Positions 43,901-55,900 of a stretch of 64,000 bases of DNA are shown piece by piece. The position numbers were made by a program, and so were the translations under genes. The notes under the pieces are model-generated. The model was not told the DNA's origin. It did not search any database and saw only the letters and a list, made by a program, of their open reading frames with translations. Every line of letters starts with the position of its first letter. Positions within the stretch are counted from its first letter, which is position 1. This stretch comes from Mesorhabditis belari (Eukaryota; Nematoda; Chromadorea; Rhabditida; Rhabditidae), in contig CAUEEP010000939.1 of NCBI GenBank assembly GCA_958450365.1, positions 682,001 through 746,000 on the forward strand, written 5' to 3'.

Positions 43901-46900
43901 TGACACTAATGTTTAAGAGTGTAACATATTGAAAAATGAGCCCTAATGGCTTGTACATGGGAAAAAATTTTTTGGAACATGTCATAAAAATGGGTGTGAT
44001 GGGGAAACTTGGTCTAGTGACGACTTGATCCTTTGCCGCGATACCCTTGGCGCTCCAATTCTTCGCAGTAGGCTACGTGATGTGGCCCGTTACAGAAGCT
44101 GCATCGCACCCTCGGCTTTGAGCAGGTTCCTCCGTGATTTTTTAGGCAATTTCGTGAAATGCAAAGTCCATTTCGGCTTGCAATTCGCATTCGCTCCACG
44201 TAATTGATCCGGAGAGCACACTTGGTCGCGTCGTTGCAATCTGACTTCTCACAGAAGAAACAATTCTTTGTGGCAAACGTCATTGTTGCCTTCTTGACCT
44301 CTGGAGCTTCTTTGTATTCGCTCCCACGTCGCTTTCCACTTTGAATTTCGCGCACAATTTCGTCCTTCATATCGCTGATTGACTTGTCGATATGTTTCAT
44401 CAAGGATTCCTTCAAGTTGGCCATTTCTTCTTGAATGTGTCCCTTGGTAGCCAGCAAGGTGGACATACTCTCAGTACATACGTTCTCGGTCACGGCCTTT
44501 GTTGACTCCTCGATTGCCTTCTTGATATCCTTCACGATTCCAATGCCATCGCGATCTCCGACTTTCGTTGGTTTCGTCTCTTGCTTCACGATTCGCACCT
44601 TGTTCGGTATAGTCTGGTCGGCTTTTCCTGCATTCTCAGGCGTCGTCATCTTGACCTGGAAGAAGAAACTTGTCATTGAAAATTGTGCCATGAAGGAAGA
44701 AAAACAAACGGGGGGGGGCAACAGAAACGCAGATAAATAACGTAATAATGGGTAAGTGTTATGAACTTGATAACTTGACGCAATGAACTTTTAAATGAAA
44801 ACTTGAATAAAATGACTTTGTTTGTTAGAAGATATTCAGTTGAAAACTTGGGGATTTGAGATTTGTTTTTAAATCTCTTCGTCGGGATTTTCCCGATAAT
44901 TTATAGCAACTTTCGCTCCTCTTGGGAAATTTCTTTTTGGAATTGTGTTTGGAGTATCGTTGCGTTGCTTAATGTCTTCAATTTCTGACCGAATTTCTAG
45001 TGGAATGAGCAAATTTACTGGTCTTTCGATCTGCTTATAGTTTCCGGTTCTGATAAGCGCGGCTCGAACTTTTCCATCTGCTCCTTCCATTAGCTTTACA
45101 ACCATTCCTTTTGCGTAAGTTCCTCTTTTCGCGTCCTCTTTCATGATTAGAACGATTTCGCCAACTTTGATCGACACCTTCGAGTTGCGTTTGTGTTTTT
45201 GCTTCCTCTCTCTCTCACGAAGGGATTGGAGATAACTTGTTCGGAATGTTTTCCATACCAAATCTAGGTAATATTCCGTGGCCTTAATCCTTTTCTTTAC
45301 ATCTTCATGACTTTGTATCACTTTGTTTTGATATTCGATGTCGTTCTGATCAGGCGAACTTTCAACTTCAAGATTTAACTTAACTCCAGGTAGTAGAAAG
45401 TCGATCGGTCGTATGAGTAGCTCTGATTGATGTTCATCTAAATATGTGAGGGGACGACTGTTTATGAATCCTTCAATTTCGATCACGATAACTTCGAGGA
45501 ATTGGCGTGACATGATTCGACCACATTTAATTTTTCCGAGGGCTAACTTGACACAACCCACTAGTCTTTCATATATACCTCCTTGCCATGGAGCAAATGG
45601 AGTGGTGAACTTCCAATCAATGCCATAATCGGCTAGTGTATTTTGAATATAGGAACTTTCCTCGTTTTGTTCGCCGTTTTTCACGAACTTTTGGGCCAAT
45701 TTGAATGTAGTGGCATTGTCGCTAATGATCAACTTTGGTTTGCCCCGCCGAGCACAAAATTTGCGTAAACTTTCTAGAAACATTGAAGTCGATAGCGAGT
45801 TTACAATCTCCAAGTGAATATTTCTTGTGCTTACGCACGTAAAAATTATTATCCATACTTGAATTTCTCCGTCGGCAGCTTGGTCGAAAACTAGTTGAGG
45901 TCCAATGTAGTCGATACCTGTGTGTTCGAACGGTAGACTTCTTTTTGTTCGAATATTAGGGAACGGAGCCCATGGCGGTTGTTTATATGGCAATCCATTA
46001 AACATTTTACAGGCCACGCATTTTTCTGTGACGTTTTTTACGGCTTGCCTTCCTTTGAATATCCAGAACTTTTGGCGTAAACTTGCTAACGTTGAACCTG
46101 TTCCAGCATGTCCTTTTTGTTCATGGTGATGCCGAATAATTAGCGTACAAAAGTGGTCATGCGCGAATAAAATTATTGGTTTCGAATTTTGCAAATTTTG
46201 CAGCGTTTTTGAAATTCTATCGACTTTACGATAAATCCCAATTTCATCCATTTCCGCGTCGTATAATTTTCCTTTCATCTTTTCCCAATTTTCGCTTTGA
46301 TTTTGCTTTATCAGTAATAGTCTTGCGTTTTTTAGGTAACTTTCGCTGGACGGAACTTTGAGGTGGTCGACGTCGGTGATGTGAGGTGCTCCATCGAACT
46401 TTGACGGGATCAACATGGAGACGGTTGGTGTTTTTCGAATTTTTGACATCCAGCTGTTGGTGCAAAATAAAAATTTTGCGGAAGCTCTTGCCAATTTTGT
46501 ATAACTGCTGAACCTTTCCGTGTCTATCAATTTTTCTTGCTTTTCGTAAACAAGATTTGCCAAGATGGAACTTTCCGCCGCTTCCGTCTCATCGAGACTC
46601 TCTGAATTCTTATATCTTTGAACTTCTTTAGGCCAATACTCATCCTCTGATTGTAGAAATACTGGACCATTGAGCCAAGAACTTGCCGCTAATTGTTTAG
46701 CGTCGATTCCTTTTGTTCCATAGTCGGCTGGGTTCAACTTTCCCGATATGTGATACAATTTTATCGCAACCTGATCCTTTTGGAAATCTTCTTGAATTTT
46801 GATAATATTTTCCACGCGGTTCTTCACAAATTTTCCAGCGTTTTTTCGACTCTTAGTCTGCGTTAGCCATTTTAGTGCGACTTCCGAGTCTCCGAATATG

Positions 46901-49900
46901 AGAATTTCTTGAATTTTCAACTTAATTTCTTTCCAGATATATTTCGCTTGCTTATGAGCACATTCGAGAGCCAATAGTTCCATTTTGGGAATTGTGGCTA
47001 TAACTTTCGTCGGGCTTAGTCGATTCTTTGCAAATATTATTGACGATTCAAACTTTTTTCCATTTTTGATTTGTAGGTACGCTACGACAGCGAATGCTTT
47101 AGCGGAAGCATCTGCAAATATGATCAATCGAATTTTGTCAGAATTTTCCATGGTATGAGTGAACCTAGGGATGGTTATAGTCGTTTCGTCGCCGAATTTC
47201 TCCTCTATAGCATTCCATTGTTCAATTTGTTGCTTTGGAAGCGCGTCGTCCCATTTCAAATCTTTGATAGCCCATAGACTTTGGTAAAAACTTTTAGCCT
47301 CCACCATCAGGGGTGTCGCTATTCCAATCGGATCGAAATTTGACGCGATAGCTTGAATAATTTTTCGCTTTGTGAGCGGACGTTCAGCTTGAATCTTTGT
47401 TGTCTGCGATAATGTGTCGGCGCTACTGTCCCATAACATTCCCAAAAGTTTCATTGAATTTTCTTCAATTTTGTCTTCAACTGGAATTGAGTTGAGAACT
47501 CGTTCATTGTTGCTTGAGAATTCTCGAATATTCATCTTCATTCCTCCAAAAACTTTTTTGTAGGTCTTGTACTTTTGAATAGCTTCAACTTCGTTATGAG
47601 CTCCGGCAAATAAGTTGTCAACGTACATATTCTCTCGAACTTCTTCCTTTAAATCTGGATAATTTTGTTCCAACATATAGAGGATTGACATTGTGAGCAG
47701 AAATGCACTGGCTTTGATTCCAAATGGTGTTCTCGTGTAGCGAAGTAACTTTAGGTTTTGAAATGAAACCGGTTCGTTCGGATCTTTCAACCATAATATT
47801 CTAACAGAATCTCTTTCCGAATCCTGTAGATGAATTTGATGGTAGGCTTTCTCCAAATCAGCTGTCAGTAATATGGGAAATGTTCTCAATCTTAGCAATA
47901 TTCCAATCATGTTTGGGATCAACGATGGTCCTTGGTGCATAATTTCATTCAGCGATTTTTGACCTTTCATACAGGCACTTGCATTTAGAACTATCCGTAA
48001 CTTGGTTGTTCTTGAAACTTCTTTTATGACGGCTTGATGTGGAATGTAGAAACTTATTGCATTTTCGACTTTTCTAGGTGCTTCTTCCAAAATCCCTTGC
48101 TCCATTTGCTTCCTGAATTCTTCACTGTACTTTGCCAGTAGCTCAGGTTTTCTCTTGAGTTGTTTAGTCAAGCTGTGCAGGTATTGCGTTGCCAATTTGA
48201 AGTTGTCGTTGATTCGTGGATTTTTCTCGATCCATGGAAATTTGACGTGAACTTCTCCATTGATAATTTCCACCTCCTTTTTGAATCTTTCCACAACTTC
48301 TTCCTGCTCTTTTTCCGCCGCTTTTGCTTCAGGCGATTCATTGATGCCGATTCTTTCAAGATCCCAGAAATTTTCTTCTGAAATTGTTCCAATGGCCGTA
48401 GATATATTCGTAATCTGCTTGACTTTCGGATTCGACTTTAAATCCAGTTCGCCGCACTTAACTGTTCCCAATTTCGTTTGAATTTGTACCAAACCGCTTG
48501 GATGTTTAGTCCAGGGCTCGGGCTTAATAACTTTCCAACAAGCATTCTGTCCAATTATGATGTCAATATTAACTTCTTCGACTTCAGGCACGTCGCCGAT
48601 GGCCATGTTTGCTGGTGGAAGACTGGGCAGCTCCATCACGTCGAGAATGAAGGCATCAGGTAGGTTGTCTTCGAAAGCTTTCTTGTTTTGCAATAAAACT
48701 TTGTAACATTTCGTGTTGATTGAACTTTCCGCTCCAATAGCTGTTCTGATTTTTAAATCTTTGGTTGTGGAAGCTTTTAACTTTAATTTTTGTACGAATC
48801 TTTTTGTAATAAAACTATCCGTTGAACCTGTGTCCAATAAAATGTTTGCACTCTCATTGATTTGATAATCCTCATTCTTGGCAACAACTTGTAACATACT
48901 TGTGACTCGAACTTTCCGATTAATTTGGGAGCTGTTATAACATAGTAAACTTGGAATTTGAGTTGAACTTTCCGGAGCCTTATTGATTGCTGTTTGCCGT
49001 TGAATTTTTGGCTGGATGACTTGCTGGCTCCTCATTGATGGCACGAAAAAACTCCGAACCGCAGTCCATTTGTGAATTTTGAGAAAAATATCCTGTTGCG
49101 GCGGGTTGAACATATCCGTTATTCGAATTTTCTTGAACTTGTAGATAATTTAAATTGCTAGCTGTGTTTTGCCTAAATGTATTAACTCTATTACCTAAAT
49201 TGGGACCTGATTTCCTGCACGTGTTTGTGTGGTGTTGTCCTTGACATTTCTGGCACCTCTCGTGTCGGCACGCATTCGCGATGTGTCCTCCTCCAAAGCA
49301 TATGGCGCACACTCTTGCTGTCCTCACGCATTCCATAATTCGTTGAAGATCCATCCTTGCCATTTCACGGCAATCCTTTGCTTTGTGGTTATTTCTTGCG
49401 CAGAAGATGCACTTTCTAACTTCATTCTGTTGAGCTTTTGCAAAGTTGTTCGAGCTAAACCCATTTGAATTGAATCTATTCGAGTTGAACTTGTCCGAAT
49501 TGAATTTGCGAGGTGTATCCTCAACTTTTTGATGAGTTCTCTTGTCCAAACTTCGTAGAGCTTCATAATTTTGCCTAGCTTGAATTTCAATTTCAATCTT
49601 TTGCATCAACTTTGTGGTGTTCCATTCATCACCAGAATCTCGTTCTTTTTCGTCTATTTTTGCTATGATCGAAATAGGAAACTTTGTTTTGATCTCGCGC
49701 TTCATGAGCACGGATTCAACATTTTCCCCTTGCTCTTCCAAACTTTCAAGTAAACTTTTCATGTCGTAAAATGTGTCAAACATATCATCAATTTGATTCG
49801 AGCTTCTAGGCACGGACTCTATTGCATTGGCGATAGCGGCTTTTTGAATTTGCGGGTTCTCATAATAATTTTTTAGATTTGTGATGGCGCTCTGGTAAAA

Positions 49901-52900
49901 GTTGCCGTTTTTGCTAGCGTTCTTGATGAATCTAACAGCTTTGCCTCTACACGTTTGCGTAAGGACATTTAACTTTACTAAATCATCATGACGCGTCGAG
50001 TGAACATATTTGTCAAAAATTTTCCAATAGTTATGCCAATTTTCGTAGCTACCATCAAAATCGGGTATGTTTAATTGAAAGTAACCTCGTTGAAGTTGAG
50101 CCATTCCTCCTCTTCCATCGTCCGATTCATTATCGCTCGCATTTGCTGCAATTGATGATAGGCATTGGATGTCCTTCCCACTTGGCTGTCCAGTCGACTT
50201 TTCACGAGCTTGCTTCATAGCCAATTTCAAATTAAATATTAGGTCAAGTAACTTCTCATAATCTTCATCTTTCCCCTCAAGGTATTCTCCCCATTCTTCA
50301 ACTTCTTCGGGAGTAAAACTTTGAACTTCTCCATCTCGAATTTCATCTACTCTTTCTTTGTAGTTATTCATCTTCGCTACGTCAGTATCTGACTGCGTTA
50401 GCAATTTTTCAACTTTTCCGGGGTTATTTTCAACCTCCAAATCTCGAATAAGCTTTAACGAACTTTCCTCAAATGCTAGGCCACTATTTAGAGCTCTAGT
50501 CATTTGGGCTTTGACACGAGTTATCAACTTCTGTGCCATTGCGAACTTTCCCTTGAGTAGTTTCCCGGCCTGCGTGTAAGAAATATATGGTGATGCTTTG
50601 ATCTATATAATTTCTTGTGAGACCGTGTCTCGTTGTGGTTCAATGGTGGTCTTCTTGAAAACGTAATAATTTATCCAACTTTCCCTTATTAGGGCAACTT
50701 CGCTCAAACTAGAGCAACTTGGCACTATCACAATTAAATCAACACTTGAATGTGAAAAAAGAATGATAAAGCACAAAAAGGGAGAACAACAAACTCACTC
50801 AAAAGCAAAACTTAAATAATGGGTTTTTTAAGCATACAAGCTACAACAACCGGACAGCTGAATATCATTTAGTGACTGATTACGGTAGTTTATCCACCAA
50901 CTTTGAACTTTAACTTGTATTGAATTTTTGATTAACTGCAGAGCAGTGGCAATTCGCCACAAATGCCTTCGAAAACTTTTGGTTCACCCTAATACAACTG
51001 CTTTTTAAATGGTAACTGTAGAAGTATCAGATTTTAAATGGTAACGGTAGAAGTATCAGTTTGGGTTGTAGTATTGACATAAAGCTAATCTTTACTTATA
51101 AGGTTTTCTAAAAGATTACCATCTCTGGGCTCAGGTAGTGCGGTGTGCCGACGAGGGTTGTCGCGCCCTTTGATAACGTTTCAGCGCCCATCAATTTGCT
51201 GTAATAGTTCTGTTTTGAAGTTCTGTGAAAAAAAAAAAGAATTCAGTGGACTGGGAAGAATGCGTTTACACTTTACTTTCATCAAAAAGCACAAAGCCAC
51301 ACCTGATCCCAAAATCTCCAATCTTTACATCGCCATCTTGTGTCAAAAAGATATTAGCCGTCTTTAGATCTCTGTAAAACTCGAGTTATTATCTAATTAC
51401 TGTAAAAGTCTTTGTTATATTTATATAGCAAAGATATATCTGAATATATCTGAAAATAAGATGTATCTGGAACGTCGTGTATACATCCGAAACAAGCGTC
51501 CTGTTCCGGACAGGACGTCCGAAACGAAATGAAAATTTTTGTTTAGTTTCGGACGTCCGATTCTGAACCGGACGTCTGAAATTATACCGTATTTTCTCTA
51601 ATAGTAGTAGAGCCGAGTTGATGACTATTTTACGGTTTCCAAGCTTTTGCAGAAGCTCATCACCCTAATCCCCCACTAGATCTCATCGTCAGCTACATTT
51701 TCCGACCTCACATCGATAGGTTCTGATAAGCGGTTGTCGAGATTTCGAGCAATTTAGGCAATGCTCAGGGTGCACTTACTATTAGAGAGAAAACGGTAAA
51801 CCGTTAATGATATTTGTTTAATGTTTACCTTATTTTCTCTCGTGCACCCCGGCGAGCCGATTTGATGCCTATTTTACGGTTTCCAATTTTTCCGAGAAGC
51901 TCAACACTCTAATCCCCCATTAGATCTCATCGTCAGCTACATTTTCCGACCTCACATCGATAGGTTCTGATAAGCGGTTGTCGAGATTTCGAGCAATTTA
52001 GGCGACGCTCAGGGTCCACTATTGCTAGAGAGAATACGGTATTTGGATCTTTGGATTTTTTTAACTTCGGAGTTGTGATTTGCGCTAGTAAGCGATGTCA
52101 AATCAGTAAATTCTTTTTATTATTATAAGCCCGAGTTTTTTTTTAAACTTTCCGTCTAGGACGAGTCTTTTCCTCAATTCGCTTCACTCACATCGGAACC
52201 ACAATGTATTACGTTGGTGAATAAGTCTTTTCGTTTCTTTTCATACTTTCATTTAAAACGAAAAAAAATGCACCAATTGACCTACAATTCGCTCTAAATA
52301 CAAAATGTTTATTATTCATTTCTCTATTTTCTTTATTTCTAGATTTTCTAGATTTCTAGATCTTTCTAATGGAGAAAACTGTAGGTAAATCGATGAATTG
52401 ATTATTTCTAAATAACTTTTCAAGAAGATTTCTAAAGTCCAAATGTTCAAGGAATGAAATATCGGCTAGCGAAATGAAAGACTTATCGGTCAATCCAATA
52501 TAAACCAAAACTAGCAATAAAGAAATCGAATTCGCATTGCTTCTTTGGCCTTCTTGGGCTTTCTTTGGCCTTCTTGGGCTTTCTTTGGCCTTCTTGGGCT
52601 TTCTTTGGCCTTCTTTTGCCCTCTTTGGCCTTCTTTTGCTTTCTTTGGCCTTATTAGGGTAATCAAATTGACTTTCTTTGTCTTAAAAGAGTGAATGCTG
52701 CTTTTGCTAGCAGACAGACAGGCAGAAGAGACAGGCAGAAGCTGCGTGTTTATCTTTTTGAGCTAAAAATCTTTGTAGTGACCTTCTCTCTCAATTTGGT
52801 AACTCATTTCTCTAAATTTGGTTTCTTATCTCTCTAAATTTGGTTCCTTATCTCTCTAAATTTGGATCCTTATCTCTACAGATTTGGTTCCTTATCTCTC

Positions 52901-55900
52901 TAAATTTGGTTCCATATCTCTCTAAATTTGGTTACTTGTCTCGATCAATTTGGTACCCTATCTCTCTAAATTTGGGTCCTTATCCCTACAAGATTTGCTT
53001 CCATCTCTCTCTAAATCTAAACCAAAATCTAAATCTCCTAAAACGTAATGCTGAATAAATCCTAAAACGGCAAGCTGTTTGTAACTTAATATCATAATTT
53101 ACCTGTGTAGTACTTTATTTTCATGCAAATAGGCAACAGCGGAGAAAATTTGCTCGAACAGTGCGGTCACTGTGTCCTCGCCGACAAAATCCGTGCACGC
53201 CGAAAGAAATTGGGCAAGAGTTCTGAATAGATTATGGCTGGCTAATATGTTTTCAGTAATTTGGCACTTTTTTTCACTTTTCCTAGGGTAGTCAGTGACG
53301 CTGAATACGAATTTTGCATTTTTAGCCCCGATTTATCATCGAAAAATTGACTTTGCTTAAGAAAAAAACCGACTTTTTGCTGAAAAAACCGACTGTTGCT
53401 GTTGCTGCTTGCTGTTGCTGCTTACTGTTGCTGATTACTATTGCTGCTTACTGTTACGTTTTGGTGATTACCTTAGGAAAGGGCTCTAGAGCCATATTAG
53501 AGCCATTTAGAGCCATAAACTTTTAGAGACATAGACTTAGAAAGTTAAAATTCAATTTAGATTGAGAGTTGGCTAAAAGATGAATTAAATACCCTCCATC
53601 AGCGTACTCCATCTCGATCAAGAGTAGCCCATCTTCCTCAAACGAGTCGAAATAGCTGACAATGTGTGGGTGCTCGAGGCGAGCAAGCACGTCAACCTAG
53701 AGGTGAAAAATTGTAGCGTTTTGTTAGATTTACAAAACCTCGTTCTTCGCTAATTGCCTTTCTGTCGCGGCCAACTGATGCATTGAGATTTCTTTGATAA
53801 TGACTAGTGACTCGTCCTCTCGTCTTCGATACAGCACCGCTGCTCCGAAAGCACCTAAAGCTTTGGGTATACTTTGTGCTCATGTAAACACACTCTTTCT
53901 GGGGCCTCAAATTCTCCTTACATAAGAAAGGCAACGAGTCAAGCTGGCTTTTTGACTCGAGAACAAGTCTATCTTAGAGAGTCGGGCGGAGGTGGCGTAG
54001 GTGGCGCATCACAGGGCGCAGGTGGCGCATCACAGGGCGCAGGTGGCGCAAATGACGCAAATGGCGCAAGTGACGCAAGTGGTGCAAAGAGCAGCGGTGG
54101 CCTAGAGGATAGTGCGCTTGGCTGCAGAACCAGTGCGGCTCCTTTGTGGTGGGTTCGAGTCCCACCACTGGCAAAGTTCTTTGTTTTTTTGAAAAACAGA
54201 TAAATATTGATTTTAAAACAGATAAATATCAATTTTAAAGCTATCATAGCGCTTATCGACACTGTCTAAAGAATCTGTCTAAAGTCAAAAGAAAGATTAT
54301 TAAACTGTTAAACTTCTCGCTTCTTTTTCTCACCAGGATTTTAATTTGAACATAAACAATAGATATTTAGAATAAAAGCATTTTTTTCCCATTCAAAGAT
54401 TCCCATACCCTGGTGTTTCCACTCTGAGCTTATTCGGAAACTTTGGATCATTTGGATCATCTAGTTTGGATCATTCTCTTGTTAGGGAAGCGTGTGACGG
54501 CTAAGCCTCGAGATTCAGAGCGATTTTCCAGATTTTCAGCCAAATATCTCGCGTTTATGTGGGCCAAATATCCCGCGTTTATGTGGGCCAAATATCCCGC
54601 TTCTGTGTGGGCCAAATATCCCGCGTCCTGCAAAAACTAGAAACGGATTCGAGATCCAAAAAGCCAGCTTGACTTGGTGCCTTTCCCTTGTTAGATAAAA
54701 CTATAATAATTGCCGCTTTTTTTGCTTGTTAGAATACCTTTCCCGACAACCCGTATCCTCTCATAGTTGGCGATGGCGGAAGGGACTCTCGAGAGTTCGG
54801 CCTCAACTCCACTTCTCCCACCACCACCCTCTCTCAATGACGATGACGAAGAGGTCAGTTTGAAGTAAACGGCGACGATTCGTCTTGAATTTCAACAATT
54901 GAAATGAAGATTCTGTTTCACTGAGCTCAAAACGGCGTGCTTGTTGATCTTAGCCAGTGAAATTTGTTCTTAAAGCTCAATATACATTCCTAGTCCTTCT
55001 GCCCCCTAAGTGCCCCCTTGCCAAAGGGATTTTGAATTTTTCTCAACCCACAATTACCAATTAGGCTGTTTTTGGTTTCATTGGTTAGAGGAGAGATAGA
55101 CGCATCGAATAAAACCAACAACAGCAAAATTGATAAATTGTGCGTCGAGAAAAACGCAAAATGCCACTGGCAAGGGGGGCAGAGGGAGAGACACTCAGAA
55201 TGTATAAAACTCAACGACTAAAAGGTACATATTTTAGAAAACTATCGTAACTACAAACTACCGTAACTACAAACTACTGTAATCAATCAGCCAGTTTCCA
55301 TGCAATCAGCCGAATTTTTGTATCATTTGATGAGGATTCACAAGGCTCAATCAAATGAAACATTTGGCTAATCGATTTGGCTAATCGAATGGAAACTAGC
55401 TGATTGATTACGATAGGTTTTCTAAAACAAGTGTGTTTTCGAAAATCGATTGGTTAATGGCTAAAAGAATGGCTCAAGGATGGCTAAAGAATGGCTCAAG
55501 GATGGCTAAAGAATGGCTCAAGGATGGCTAAAGAATGGCTCAAGGATGGCTAAAGAACGGCTAAAGAACGGCTAAAGAATGGCTAAAAGATGGCTAAAAG
55601 ATGGCTAAAGAATGGCTAAAAGATGGCTAAAGAATGGCTCAAGAATGGCTAAAGAACGGCTAAAGAACGGCTAAAGAATGGCTAAAAGATGGCTAAAGAA
55701 TGGCTAAAGAACGGCTAAAGAACGGCTAAAGAATGGCTCAAGGATGGCTAAAGAATGGCTCAAGAATGGCTAAAGAACGGCTAAAGAACGGCTAAAGAAT
55801 GACTAAAGAATGGCTAAAAGAATGGCTAAAAGATGGCTAAACGAATAGTATGCAGTGTTATTTGTTAGAGTAAATCCTTGCAAACCTATTGTGCGGCTGT

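Larger units (their letters stand above)
43333..50961 (-). mobile_element. Complete BEL/Pao LTR retrotransposon, 7.6 kb
   Basis: Two 387-bp LTRs that look identical base for base (43333-43719 and 50575-50961), starting TG and ending CA, flanked by the 5-bp target duplication AATGC (43328-43332 and 50962-50966). Read on the minus strand the order is 5' LTR, gag, pol, a third ORF, a purine tract (CGGGGCGGAG) and 3' LTR. It has the same orientation as the NEK gene, inside the intron between exons 11 and 12. Identical LTRs and open frames mean a recent insertion. Confidence 0.95.

Noticed and set aside
44014..44721. ORF3 as an env gene
   Set aside because: There is no signal peptide, membrane segment or glycoprotein-like cysteine pattern; the zinc spacing matches Gag instead.
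54773..54853. Plus-strand frame starting [19 protein letters not shown] with a GTCAGT donor
   Set aside because: It is antisense to the NEK exon that encodes [11 protein letters not shown], whose glycine-loop identity is certain. Its would-be second and third exons at 57048 and 57533 also lie in the NEK gene, the last on top of NEK exon 3.
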